Virus record (IMG/VR): IMGVR_UViG_3300022745_001002 | Span: 1 to 47,469 of that record | Reading direction: 5' to 3' (one strand) | DNA from: a virus | Length of the DNA: 47,469 nt | Shown: positions 34,571-41,098 of the stretch, one piece after another | How positions within the stretch are numbered: position 1 is the first letter of the stretch | How the letters are laid out: each line of letters starts with the position of its first letter | Made by a program: the position numbers and the translations under genes | Notes under the pieces: generated by a model | Told to the model about the DNA's origin: nothing | Database searches by the model: none | What the model saw: the letters and a program-made list of their open reading frames with translations, nothing else

Positions 34571-35688
34571 TGCTCTGCTCCCGAGATCTTCAGCCAATCA
34601 TTCAGGTCTTTGACGCCCTCGGGTGGTCGCATGATGGCCACCTTCAGCCGGTTGCGGCGCTGCGCCTCGATGGCGCGCTGCAATCCCATCTGGGCCCCAC
34701 GGTTTTCGGCACCGTCATTGTCGGCGACGATGACCAGGCGCTGGATACCCTCGGGGAAACGGGCATTGGCCAGCGAACTCAAGGAAACCGCACAGGCAAT
34801 CCGCTTATCGGGCAGCGCCATGGCCAGGGTCAGAGCGTCCTCGATGCCTTCGGTGACATAGACGGTTTCGCCTGGGTCTGGGTGTTGCCATGGTTTGCCG
34901 GTCGCCCCGCGCCGCAAGCGGATATAGCCGCCATGCTCTTTGTACGATCCCAGCGTCATTTTGGCTTCTCGGCCAAGATCGGCGACCTTGCGCCAGCCAC
35001 CCTGGCCATCGTCTTCCAGCCAGGTGCGATGGATGGCGATGGTCTCGCCCTTGTTGTCGGTGATGGCGGCCACCAGCGCCGGCGCCATCAGGCCCGATTT
35101 GCCGTGCAACAGCTCGGGGATATAGCGCAAGGAGCGAGGCCAGCCCGGCCGGCAGTCCGACCAATAACCGGGATCGATTCCCCGGCCACGCAAATAGGCT
35201 TCCGCCGGCGTTCCGTCGATCCGTGGCACGCTTTCCTTGCCAAAGAAAATGCGCCGAGCGGCGGCGCGATTGCGGCTATGGCGGTCCTCGGCGTCCTTTT
35301 CGGCCTGTTCTCGCCGCCGCGCCGTCTCTTCGCGCAACCGAGAGACCTCTTCCGGGCTGGCATCCGCCCAGCCCAGCCACCAGCTGCACCATTGCAGGGT
35401 CCGGTCCCATTTGCGGTCGTCGGGATACAGCACCGCTTTGACCAGGCCCAGGACATTGCCGGCTTCGCCAGAGCTGAAGTCCTTCCATCGGCCCGCGTCG
35501 CCTTTATGCAGCATGATGCGCAAGGACTGGCCCTTGTCTCCCAGCACCGATCCGGCAATCCAATGGGTTTCATCGGATTTTCCCGCCGGCAGCAGATGGA
35601 CGCAAAGATCCTCGATCCGTTTCTGCAGACCGGACTTCACTTCATCGGCACTGAATCGGGGATGGTGCTGCTGCGGTTTTTTAGACAT
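34567..35688 (-). CDS. Toprim-domain DNA primase
   Basis: 373 aa. Seen: N-terminal part with W-KDFSSGEAGNVLGLV (DnaG zinc-finger-like position but without its cysteines), a linker rich in Glu/Arg, then the DUF7146-type region ESVPRIDGTPAEAYLRGRGI and the Toprim core VYVTEGIEDALTLAMAL near residue 281 and RLVIVADNDGAENRG near 320. It makes RNA primers for replication. It overlaps the helicase gene by four bases, a fixed pair in many prophages. Confidence 0.9.
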   Translation of the reverse strand: MSKKPQQHHPRFSADEVKSGLQKRIEDLCVHLLPAGKSDETHWIAGSVLGDKGQSLRIMLHKGDAGRWKDFSSGEAGNVLGLVKAVLYPDDRKWDRTLQWCSWWLGWADASPEEVSRLREETARRREQAEKDAEDRHSRNRAAARRIFFGKESVPRIDGTPAEAYLRGRGIDPGYWSDCRPGWPRSLRYIPELLHGKSGLMAPALVAAITDNKGETIAIHRTWLEDDGQGGWRKVADLGREAKMTLGSYKEHGGYIRLRRGATGKPWQHPDPGETVYVTEGIEDALTLAMALPDKRIACAVSLSSLANARFPEGIQRLVIVADNDGAENRGAQMGLQRAIEAQRRNRLKVAIMRPPEGVKDLNDWLKISGAEQ

Positions 35689-35929
35689 GGTCGGATCCCA
35701 ATGCGGTCTCCGAGTCCTGCGCCGGCGCTGTATTTATGCCAGAGGTATCTTTCAGCAGGATCAGCTTCTTCAGATACAGCGCGGCATCGAGCATTTCCTC
35801 ATAGGCATGCTGCATCCAGTCTCGTTCGCTCAGGTCCGAGCGGTCCAGCGTGGTGCCATATTTCTCGATCCCCAGCTGCGACCGGAGCAATAGATCGGCC
35901 CTGACGGCTGCAACGACGCTATCTTTCAT
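35681..35929 (-). CDS. Small phage protein, MazG-like helix pattern
   Basis: About 82 aa from ATG 35929 (AGAGG upstream; a longer form from 35962 would overlap the preceding gene). The pattern LLLRSQLGIEKYGTTLDRSDLSERDW..HAYEEMLDAALYLKKL resembles short phage proteins related to all-alpha nucleoside-triphosphate pyrophosphohydrolases, but the metal-binding EExxD set is incomplete. The 11-mer GCCAGAGGTAT is within its 3' end. Its stop lies inside the primase start region. Confidence 0.7.
   Translation of the reverse strand: MKDSVVAAVRADLLLRSQLGIEKYGTTLDRSDLSERDWMQHAYEEMLDAALYLKKLILLKDTSGINTAPAQDSETALGSDHV
35738..35748 (-). repeat. GCCAGAGGTAT motif, copy 4
   Basis: Within codons reading DTSGI near the end of the MazG-like gene, about 50 bases before the primase ATG, followed by CTTTCAGCAGG. 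Confidence 0.5.
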
Positions 35930-35940
35930 CCTCTTCCCTC

Positions 35941-36339
35941 TTACCATCGATGCAGGATGCATTTGCGGAGATCCCGCATCGGGCCACGCAGCTGAATGCG
36001 CTTCATTGCCTCAACCTGGATCACGTCGGGATCCAGCCCGGCCAGCCAGCACACCTCGCGGAACGCGGCGCGCCCGCTCCGAAACCAGTCTTTGGCTTCC
36101 AGCTGCAGGCGTTGCGCGCTGCTGCTGGTATCGCCGTTCAAATCGCCAAAGGCCCCGCAGGCATCATCCAAGGCGCGGCTCAGTACCGCGCACCAGAATT
36201 GGCGCGTGCGTTCGGACTCCACCGCGTCATGAAGGGGCGCAGCGGTCCAAGGCTTGTCGTTCTCCTCCCGCGGCCATGCCAGGAAATGCGGCCCGGGAAA
36301 GCAAACGTCAGGTGGTTGGCTGCCCTCCACCCTCTTCAT
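35941..36339 (-). CDS. Conserved phage early protein, function unknown
   Basis: About 132 aa. Seen: N-terminal PGPHFLAWPREE, then FWCAVLSRALDDACGAFGD, AKDWFRSGRAAFREVCWLAGLDP and a basic tail. The segment W-F...F..VC..AGLDP is shared by short proteins near primase genes of alphaproteobacterial prophages. The start is uncertain: ATG at 36339 has GGAGG too close, while 36357 (ATG) or the GTG a few codons inside are alternatives. It slightly overlaps the TSCPD-like gene. Confidence 0.6.
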   Translation of the reverse strand: MKRVEGSQPPDVCFPGPHFLAWPREENDKPWTAAPLHDAVESERTRQFWCAVLSRALDDACGAFGDLNGDTSSSAQRLQLEAKDWFRSGRAAFREVCWLAGLDPDVIQVEAMKRIQLRGPMRDLRKCILHRW

Positions 36340-36871
36340 CCTCCGTCGATCCCCCATCTCGCATCGCGGCTTGCGCCGCGTCTCGCCCCTCGGCGGCTTT
36401 GATCGCCGCCGTGATCCCCTCGATCGCGTCCCGCTCCAGCTCGGCGACTTGATGCAACAGCAAGCCGAACAGGCTGGCCGGCTTCTCTTCATCGCCCCCC
36501 AGCTTTTTGGCCAGGTCGGCGGGGCTCCATCCCGATTGCAGCAGCATCGAGATCAGCACGGCGCTGTCATCGACCAATCCCTCGAGCTGACTGCCGCTTT
36601 TGACCCCGTCGATAAAGATCTCGCCGGCGCGGCCATCGGCATAGAAACCGACGCCCACCAGCCAAGACATATTCCCCCAATCCTGGGCGATCGTGGCCGC
36701 CAGCCGACGGGGCGACAGGTCATGGCGATGCGGATCCGGCGAACCGGGGTGACTGCTCCGCGTCGTCCCTTCGGGGTGACTGCTCCGCGCCGTCCCTCCC
36801 GCCTTATCAGGCGAACCGGGTTCGCCACTTCGTCCGGTGCCGTTCTCTGGATCTTCAGGGGCGCTTCTCAC
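36308..36871 (-). CDS. TSCPD-like phage protein with inserted repeat
   Basis: About 187 aa from a GTG (36871) with a good GGAGG seven bases upstream; the start overlaps the stop of the GcrA-like gene. Seen: an N-terminal segment of about 30 residues coming from the palindromic element at 36738-36826 (SGEPGSPDKAGGTARSSHPE), then LVGVGFYADGRAGEIFIDGVKSGSQLEGLVDDSAVLISMLLQSG. The latter matches the TSCPD region of ribonucleotide-reductase-related proteins that alphaproteobacterial phages carry. C-terminal 60 aa low-complexity. Role in phage not known. Confidence 0.75.
   Translation of the reverse strand: MRSAPEDPENGTGRSGEPGSPDKAGGTARSSHPEGTTRSSHPGSPDPHRHDLSPRRLAATIAQDWGNMSWLVGVGFYADGRAGEIFIDGVKSGSQLEGLVDDSAVLISMLLQSGWSPADLAKKLGGDEEKPASLFGLLLHQVAELERDAIEGITAAIKAAEGRDAAQAAMRDGGSTEDEEGGGQPTT
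36738..36826. repeat. In-frame composite palindromic element, copy B (89 bp)
   Basis: Same element as 12125-12186 but with an extra 27-bp unit (GGGGTGACTGCTCCGCG...) repeated in tandem, which adds exactly nine codons. It ends in the perfect palindrome at 36810-36826. It lies near the 5' end of the TSCPD-like gene and keeps the frame open. Confidence 0.85.
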
Positions 36872-37203
36872 GCGATGCCTCCATCTTTGTCTTTCCGCCA
36901 CATGCGCTCGGCATGGGATGCGCAGTAGTCGCCGCGGCCGCCCGTGGTCGAGCTCTGGCAATAGCGCCAATCACCCCGGTGGACTTCGCCGTCGATCCAG
37001 CGACAGCCGATCGGCTCTTTGGGGGATGGGGGCAGGGGCTTGACGGCGGCAGCCTCGGAAGAAGCCCCCGCGCCTTTGCCCTTGCGGGGGCTGGCGCGGG
37101 GAAGTTTAGGGAGGCGTCCGCCGGCACCAGCGTCGTCTGGTGCAGGCTGGGGGGTGGGGGCATCCGCCGCCACGGTTCTGGTTTTTTTGATCAAATCGCT
37201 CAT
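36868..37203 (-). CDS. Protein with GcrA-like C-terminal cysteine segment
   Basis: 111 aa from ATG 37203 (GGAG upstream; overlaps the previous stop by ATGA). The N-terminal ~65 residues are basic and Pro/Ala-rich (LPKLPRASPRKGKGAG). The end reads GCRWIDGEVHRGDWRYCQ...GDYCASHAERMWR, like the last part of GcrA, the sigma70-partner cell-cycle regulator of alphaproteobacteria, with spaced Cys/His that may bind zinc. The GcrA DNA-binding N terminus is absent. It could interfere with or recruit host transcription; unproved. Confidence 0.65.
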   Translation of the reverse strand: MSDLIKKTRTVAADAPTPQPAPDDAGAGGRLPKLPRASPRKGKGAGASSEAAAVKPLPPSPKEPIGCRWIDGEVHRGDWRYCQSSTTGGRGDYCASHAERMWRKDKDGGIA

Positions 37204-37313
37204 GGCCAGCGGGCTCCGGACAGCAGGGCCAGCAACAGCACGGCCAGCCCCCACAGGGCGGGACGGGTCCAAGCCGGCCAGCGGACGGGACGAAACGGGC
37301 GGCGGCGCTTCAT
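37200..37313 (-). CDS. 37-aa basic membrane protein
   Basis: Reads MKRRRPFRPVRWPAW then a single hydrophobic segment (ALWGLAVLLLALLSG). ATGA overlaps on both sides place it in the translationally coupled early string. Function unknown; basic tail followed by one TM is a common shape for small phage inhibitors. Confidence 0.55.
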   Translation of the reverse strand: MKRRRPFRPVRWPAWTRPALWGLAVLLLALLSGARWP

Positions 37314-37426
37314 GACAGCGGCCCCCGCCGATCGCTGCGGCGCTGCAGGACGGGAATCAAGGCCGCCCCGGCGCGATAGAGCGCGAGGGCCAAGCCGTAC
37401 AAGATCCAGTCCAGCAGCGCCGCCAT
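37310..37426 (-). CDS. 38-aa small hydrophobic protein
   Basis: MAALLDWILYGLALALYRAGAAL then a basic tail QRRSDRRG. GGGGGAAG precedes the ATG, and the gene overlaps both neighbours by one to four bases. A single amphipathic or transmembrane helix. Function unknown. Confidence 0.5.
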   Translation of the reverse strand: MAALLDWILYGLALALYRAGAALIPVLQRRSDRRGPLS

Positions 37427-37773
37427 CACTTCCCCCGCACCAGCCGCAAGCGCGCCAGGTCATCGCCCATGGTGCGGAACTTGGCCTCCAGTTCGCCGAT
37501 GGCATCGTCCAGGCGGGCCAGCTGCAGCACCTCGGACGCCGGCGCGAACACTTCCAGCAGAAAGGCCGGGCCATGCAGACGGCAGGCCTGGAACAAATGT
37601 TTGGCCAGTGGCGCCTGACCGTCGCCCCAGCTTTCCGCCGTGCGCGGCGAAACCTCGAACGCCCGGGCGCACCGCTTGGCGTCCAGGCTGTCCGGCAAGC
37701 GGCCCCGGTACCGCGCCTTCAGCGCCCGCGCCCAAGCCTGCCCAACCTGCAAAATCTCCGGTGTTGCCGACAT
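37426..37773 (-). CDS. First early-operon gene, HTH-like
   Basis: 115 aa from ATG 37773, chosen for the GGAGG eight bases upstream; the frame stays open to 37953, so an N-terminal extension cannot be excluded. The middle, LDAKRCARAFEVSPRTAESWGDGQAPLAKHLFQACR, looks like a helix-turn-helix of a small regulator, and the C terminus is an amphipathic helix. It leads the minus-strand replication operon, so it is well placed to act as an early control protein. Confidence 0.65.
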   Translation of the reverse strand: MSATPEILQVGQAWARALKARYRGRLPDSLDAKRCARAFEVSPRTAESWGDGQAPLAKHLFQACRLHGPAFLLEVFAPASEVLQLARLDDAIGELEAKFRTMGDDLARLRLVRGK

Positions 37774-37918
37774 CGCATTACCCTCCGCTGCGCTCCACAG
37801 TTGGAAATGCAGCGGGGGGAACCCTGGTGTTGTTGGAATGGTAAGCCCCAACACAAGCTGGCGGGCCGGGGCGCAATCCCGGTCCGCCTTCGTCTCATTG
37901 CCGAAAAGGTCAGGTGCC
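37774..37918. promoter_or_regulatory. Divergent promoter region of early and right modules
   Basis: The gap between the leftward early operon and the rightward control module. It contains an inverted repeat TGTTGG (37831-37836) / CCAACA (37848-37853). Promoter boxes on both strands are not clear to me, but promoters for both directions should lie here. Confidence 0.4.
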
Positions 37919-38101
37919 ATGACGCCAGCCTCCACCGACCGCGCCATCGCCATCCTGCAGGTCCAAGCCTTCTATGCACGCGCCGACGCCCACTTTGCCA
38001 AGCAGCGCCTGTTTGACATCGCCCTGGCCGTCGATGACGGCGATCCCATGCCCACCATCGTCGCCATGCTCCGCGAACTGGCCGGGCAGCTGGATGTCTA
38101 G
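37919..38101 (+). CDS. Small hypothetical protein
   Basis: 60 aa beginning MTPASTDRAIAILQVQAFYARADAHF and ending with an amphipathic helix (VAMLRELAGQLDV). AAGGTCAGGT lies just before the ATG. No family recognised. First gene rightward from the divergent region; its stop is next to the 72-bp repeat. Confidence 0.55.
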   Translation: MTPASTDRAIAILQVQAFYARADAHFAKQRLFDIALAVDDGDPMPTIVAMLRELAGQLDV

Positions 38102-38172
38102 GTGGGGACGGCCATGACGACCGCACCCGTCTCCGTTAGGATGGGATCGCCAAACACCACCCACGGAGAATT
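38101..38172 (+). repeat. 72-bp direct repeat, copy 1 (leader of a small gene)
   Basis: Matches 38491-38562 with three mismatches at an exact offset of 390. It contains ATGACGACCGC, GTTAGGATGGGATCGCC and an SD-like GGAGA, and ends 5 bases before the ATG at 38178. Probably a duplicated promoter/leader. Confidence 0.8.
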
Positions 38173-38177
38173 GACCA

Positions 38178-38429
38178 ATGGACGAAGACAAACTGCCGCC
38201 CGATCTGCGGGCGAAGCTCAGCCAGCCGGAATATCCGGTCGAGGTCGTGGGGATCGACCTCATGGTGCAGCCGCCTCAGGGGGCCGATTTCCGAGTGACG
38301 CTGACATCCGGCGAAGTTCTCTGCCTTCGAATTCCAGCACCGCTCGTACACGATGCGAACACCTTCTTTGCAATCGCAGCGTCTCGATTTCCTGCCCCGT
38401 CAGGGCCAGAAGACGGAACGCCACATTAA
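38178..38429 (+). CDS. Hypothetical protein downstream of repeat copy 1
   Basis: 83 aa. A beta-like core ADFRVTLTSGEVLCLRIPAPL after a charged N terminus. No family recognised. The next gene with the same leader (38565) has a loosely similar LTADHQAICLH segment, so the two may be distant paralogues. Confidence 0.6.
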   Translation: MDEDKLPPDLRAKLSQPEYPVEVVGIDLMVQPPQGADFRVTLTSGEVLCLRIPAPLVHDANTFFAIAASRFPAPSGPEDGTPH

Positions 38430-38453
38430 GCGCGACATCCTGCAACAAAAGGC

Positions 38454-38480
38454 GGAGGCGGCTATCCATGCGCCGCCTCC
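38454..38480. repeat. 8-bp hairpin and XRE-gene tail remnant
   Basis: GGAGGCGG (38454-38461) pairs with CCGCCTCC (38473-38480). The 15 bases at 38466-38480 are identical to 38985-38999, the 3' end of the XRE gene (codons EAAHG on the minus strand). This looks like the end of an earlier duplicated copy. Confidence 0.5.
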
Positions 38481-38490
38481 CGGGGGATAG

Positions 38491-38562
38491 GGTGGGGACG
38501 GCCATGACGACCGCCCCCGTCTCCGTTAGGATGGGATCGCCAAACACCATCCACGGAGAGTT
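38491..38562 (+). repeat. 72-bp direct repeat, copy 2
   Basis: See 38101-38172. It ends two bases before the ATG at 38565 and supplies the GGAGAG ribosome site for that gene. Confidence 0.8.
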
Positions 38563-38564
38563 CG

Positions 38565-38975
38565 ATGACCCTAATACGTCCAAAAACAGTCACAGCGCGT
38601 CCGACGTCAGAGGCCGGTGTCGCCATTGTGGCGAACCAAGGCGCTGGCCGGCAGACGGTTTTGGCGATGACAGCCGCGCAAGCCGAAGGAGTGATCATCG
38701 ACCTTCTCCTGTCGGCCAAAATTTCAGCCGAAAATCAAGGCTTGCCCCATACGAAAACGATGCAGCGCGGCATTGTCCCTTTGCGCGAAAACACAACAGA
38801 GCCTCACGAGCTTGGCTTCTCATTGACCGCCGATCACCAAGCCATTTGCCTACATGCACGCTTCGGCGAAGTGACCATCCCGATTCTCGTCGCGGCAGAA
38901 GCCTTAAAATCGGTAATTGCGGGGCTGTCCGAGATCTCGGCCGCGTTGCAAGCAGGATCGACCCATACACAGTGA
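38565..38975 (+). CDS. Hypothetical protein downstream of repeat copy 2
   Basis: 136 aa, soluble, no family recognised. Core around residues 83-115: LGFSLTADHQAICLHARFGE then VTIPILVAAEAL. It runs into the XRE gene on the opposite strand with only 5 bases between stops. Confidence 0.6.
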   Translation: MTLIRPKTVTARPTSEAGVAIVANQGAGRQTVLAMTAAQAEGVIIDLLLSAKISAENQGLPHTKTMQRGIVPLRENTTEPHELGFSLTADHQAICLHARFGEVTIPILVAAEALKSVIAGLSEISAALQAGSTHTQ

Positions 38976-38980
38976 CAATT

Positions 38981-39208
38981 TCAGCCATGCGCCGCCTCCG
39001 GGCTGTCGGGGAGCGAGGGAAGGTCATAGAAATCGTTGGGCGTCACAGCGCCATGGGTGGCCAAGTAAATATTGACCATTTGCTCCGGGCGCGGGATTTG
39101 CAACCCACGCTCCCATTTCCGGAATAGGCTGCCGTTTGATGCGCCGACAGCTTTTGCCGCCGCATCGAAACTCAACTTCCTGTGATATCGCCAGTCTCTA
39201 AGTTTCAT
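38981..39208 (-). CDS. Cro/CI-type XRE regulator
   Basis: 75 aa, one HTH: LSFDAAAKAVGASNGSLFRKWERGLQIPRPEQM. No C-terminal dimer domain. It is transcribed leftward, divergent from the XRE gene at 39304, across an intergenic stretch with three operator-like dyads. This is the arrangement of a lysis-lysogeny switch; this protein is the Cro-sized one. Confidence 0.8.
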   Translation of the reverse strand: MKLRDWRYHRKLSFDAAAKAVGASNGSLFRKWERGLQIPRPEQMVNIYLATHGAVTPNDFYDLPSLPDSPEAAHG

Positions 39209-39221
39209 AGGGTGAGTATAT

Positions 39222-39293
39222 GTCTAAATCAGACGCGTTAGTCAACGGCTTGTGTGTCTGATTGTGACGTTCCACAATATGTCTGTTTCGGAC
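39222..39293. promoter_or_regulatory. Three operator-like dyads between divergent XRE genes
   Basis: GTCTAAATCAGAC (39222-39234), GTCTGATTGTGAC (39256-39268) and GTCTGTTTCGGAC (39281-39293). All share GTCT...(A/G)AC arms over 13 bases. The first is the exact reverse-oriented form of the two sites at 40060 and 40094. Spacing is 34 and 25 bases. Likely bound by one or both neighbouring XRE proteins. Confidence 0.7.
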
Positions 39294-39303
39294 ATAATGG
39301 GTT

Positions 39304-39663
39304 ATGACGAAAAATCTTCCGCCAAACCGTCTCAAGGAACTACGCGAAGCTGCGGGTTTGTCGATGCTGCAGCTGGCTGCGTTGGTACGTCCACCAACGA
39401 CGGATAGCCAGATTAACAAGCTGGAAAAAAGCCGCGTAAACCTGACTCACGACTGGATGATGAAGCTGGCGGATGCTTTGCAGGTTAATCCCATCGATCT
39501 CATCTGCGCGCCAGAGCGGCCGCCATCACCAAAGAAGGAAGCCCTTCACAATCTTGTGGAAGGGCTTTCCGAGACCGATGCGGAAATGGCCTTCAAAGTT
39601 ATTAATGCGATGGCGGAACCGGCAGCCGGACATCGTGGAAAAAGCAAAGAGGGCTCGCGATAG
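39304..39663 (+). CDS. XRE-family transcriptional regulator
   Basis: 119 aa. HTH of the form NRLKELREAAGLSMLQLAALVRPPTTDSQINKLEKSRVNLTHDWMMKLADAL, then a helical C terminus ending in basic residues. The larger of the two divergent regulators, so it is the better candidate for the lysogenic repressor, though it lacks a LexA/CI-type peptidase domain. Followed by a strong terminator. Confidence 0.85.
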   Translation: MTKNLPPNRLKELREAAGLSMLQLAALVRPPTTDSQINKLEKSRVNLTHDWMMKLADALQVNPIDLICAPERPPSPKKEALHNLVEGLSETDAEMAFKVINAMAEPAAGHRGKSKEGSR

Positions 39664-39676
39664 CCCCCTTTTTTTT
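39649..39676 (+). terminator. Intrinsic terminator after the XRE gene
   Basis: GGGCT (39651-39655), loop CGCGAT, AGCCC (39662-39666), then CC and eight T (39669-39676). It overlaps the stop codon. Confidence 0.75.
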
Positions 39677-39709
39677 GGGCAGCGACACAATCTAGGAGCG
39701 ATACATATA

Positions 39710-40054
39710 ATGTATAGAGATAATATTGAGAGATTTGTTCGGCAGCAGAGGAGGGAGCTAAGGAAATGTTTGATCATAATTTCTAGCTGGGTTGTCTCAG
39801 GGGCCTTGCTGTTTCGATGGTCAAAGGGAGAGGATGTAGAGCTCATTAGAGATGCTATGTTACTGCCAGGAAGTTCTGCGGTTATTTTTGGCCCATTATT
39901 TGCCCGAGAAATATGGAGATTACATTTGGAGATAAGAGGTGTCGATTATCGCTCTATCAATCCATACACCAGATTAGATAGGGCTCCGATTTGGCCTGGA
40001 ATCGCATCTTTTTTCTTGATATCCGCCATCATATATGTGGTAGCTCGAGTGTAG
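39710..40054 (+). CDS. AT-rich two-TM membrane protein (moron candidate)
   Basis: 114 aa from ATG 39710, with AGGAG about 12 bases upstream. Two hydrophobic segments: LIIISSWVVSGALLF and IASFFLISAIIYVVA, with a basic N terminus and a charged middle. The codons are markedly richer in A and T than the surrounding genes, and the gene stands alone between a terminator and the two operator dyads at 40060 and 40094. These are the signs of a recently acquired moron, for which superinfection exclusion or defence is a plausible but unproved role. Confidence 0.7.
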   Translation: MYRDNIERFVRQQRRELRKCLIIISSWVVSGALLFRWSKGEDVELIRDAMLLPGSSAVIFGPLFAREIWRLHLEIRGVDYRSINPYTRLDRAPIWPGIASFFLISAIIYVVARV

Positions 40055-40059
40055 GTCAC

Positions 40060-40106
40060 GTCTAAATCAGACATTTTTAGATTGACGTATCACGTCTAAA
40101 TCAGAC
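40060..40106 (+). promoter_or_regulatory. Two identical operator dyads before an XRE gene
   Basis: CACGTCTAAATCAGACAT occurs twice: cores 40060-40072 and 40094-40106, 34 bases apart. They are the same 13-mer as at 39222. TTGACG (40082-40087) between them could be a -35 box, with ACATGT 17 bases on as a poor -10. Repression by the immunity regulator would explain the arrangement. Confidence 0.7.
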
Positions 40107-40137
40107 ATGTTGAAGCCTCCACAACTTGGAGGCTCAC

Positions 40138-40644
40138 ATGGTCTCGGCCATTCCCAAACCTCGCCCAAGCCGTCGCCCGCTTCGCGGCCGGCTTGAAGAC
40201 GGCACCGCCAATCCCATTGATACTCATGTCGGCAACCGCATCCGCGAACGCCGCATGCTCTGCGGCTTGACCCAGAACGAACTGGGCGACCAAGTCGGCA
40301 TCGCCTTCCAGCAGGTTCAGAAATACGAGCGTGGCGCCAACCGCATTTCCGCGGGCCGGCTCTATAGCCTGGCCTGCGTCCTGGGCTGCTCTCCCAGCCA
40401 TTTCTTCGAAGGGATGGATGCCGGCGTCGCCGCCTCATCGCCTGCCAGCCTTGCTGCCGGCGCGACGGCGCAACAACCGGTTGAAAGCCTCGCCCAACGG
40501 GGCGAATCGCTGAAATTCATCCGGTCCTTGAACGCCATCTCCAATGACGTCGTGCGCAAGGCCTATACCAATCTGCTCTGCCAATTGGCTCTGACGGCCA
40601 CGATCGGCGACGCCCCCAACCAGTCTCATTTGGCAGCGGAGTGA
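40138..40644 (+). CDS. XRE regulator of the alphaproteobacterial QKYERGANR family
   Basis: 168 aa from ATG 40138 (TTGGAGG with five-base spacing; a TTG at 40126 would overlap the SD itself). Residues about 28-95 are the HTH: PIDTHVGNRIRERRMLCGLTQ, FQQVQKYERGANRISAGRLY. A linker and helical C terminus (LKFIRSLNAISNDVVRKAY) follow. Members are usual in alphaproteobacterial chromosomes and prophages. It begins the rightward operon and is controlled by the two upstream dyads. It overlaps the next HTH gene. Confidence 0.85.
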   Translation: MVSAIPKPRPSRRPLRGRLEDGTANPIDTHVGNRIRERRMLCGLTQNELGDQVGIAFQQVQKYERGANRISAGRLYSLACVLGCSPSHFFEGMDAGVAASSPASLAAGATAQQPVESLAQRGESLKFIRSLNAISNDVVRKAYTNLLCQLALTATIGDAPNQSHLAAE

Positions 40645-41096
40645 CCGTCATGACCATGATCAAAAAACCGCAAGATCCCATCGACACCCATGTCGGCTCT
40701 CGCATCCGCCTGCGCCGCCAGCTTCTGAATCTCAGCCAAGAGAGCCTGGGGCACCTGATGGGCCTGACCTTCCAGCAGGTCCAGAAGTACGAGCGCGGCG
40801 CCAATCGCGTCAGCGCCAGCCGGCTTTATGATCTGTTGATGATCCTCGATGTGCCGATCTCGTTCTTCTACGACGATCTGCCAGCGGATTTGGCGCAAGG
40901 CGGCGCCGATAGCAGCCTGATGGCCGAGCCCAAGATCTCGCCCGAGACCCAAAACCTGCTCGATGCCTATTGGTCCATTCCCGACGACAAGCTGCGCCGC
41001 CGCCTGCGCGACCTGGCGCTGCATCTGGGAAAAGCCGGAGACTTCGCCGCCGATGTCGCGGTGGCCGAAGCCGGATTCTGCCAAGCGGGAGCGTAA
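40641..41096 (+). CDS. XRE regulator, first copy of tandem duplication
   Basis: 151 aa or 148 aa if it begins at ATG 40650. HTH DPIDTHVGSRIRLRRQLLNLSQ, LGHLMGLTFQQVQKYERGAN, LYDLLMILDVPISFFYDDLP; then ETQNLLDAYWSIPDDKLRRRLRDLALHL. From IDTHVG onward it is almost identical in DNA to the second copy at 41532-41949. The protein is related to the preceding 40138 gene as well, so three HTH proteins of one family lie in a row. Confidence 0.85.
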   Translation: MTVMTMIKKPQDPIDTHVGSRIRLRRQLLNLSQESLGHLMGLTFQQVQKYERGANRVSASRLYDLLMILDVPISFFYDDLPADLAQGGADSSLMAEPKISPETQNLLDAYWSIPDDKLRRRLRDLALHLGKAGDFAADVAVAEAGFCQAGA

Positions 41097-41098
41097 TC

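Noticed and set aside
34288-35904. 538-aa plus-strand ORF
   Set aside because: Antisense to the primase gene with its clear Toprim motifs.
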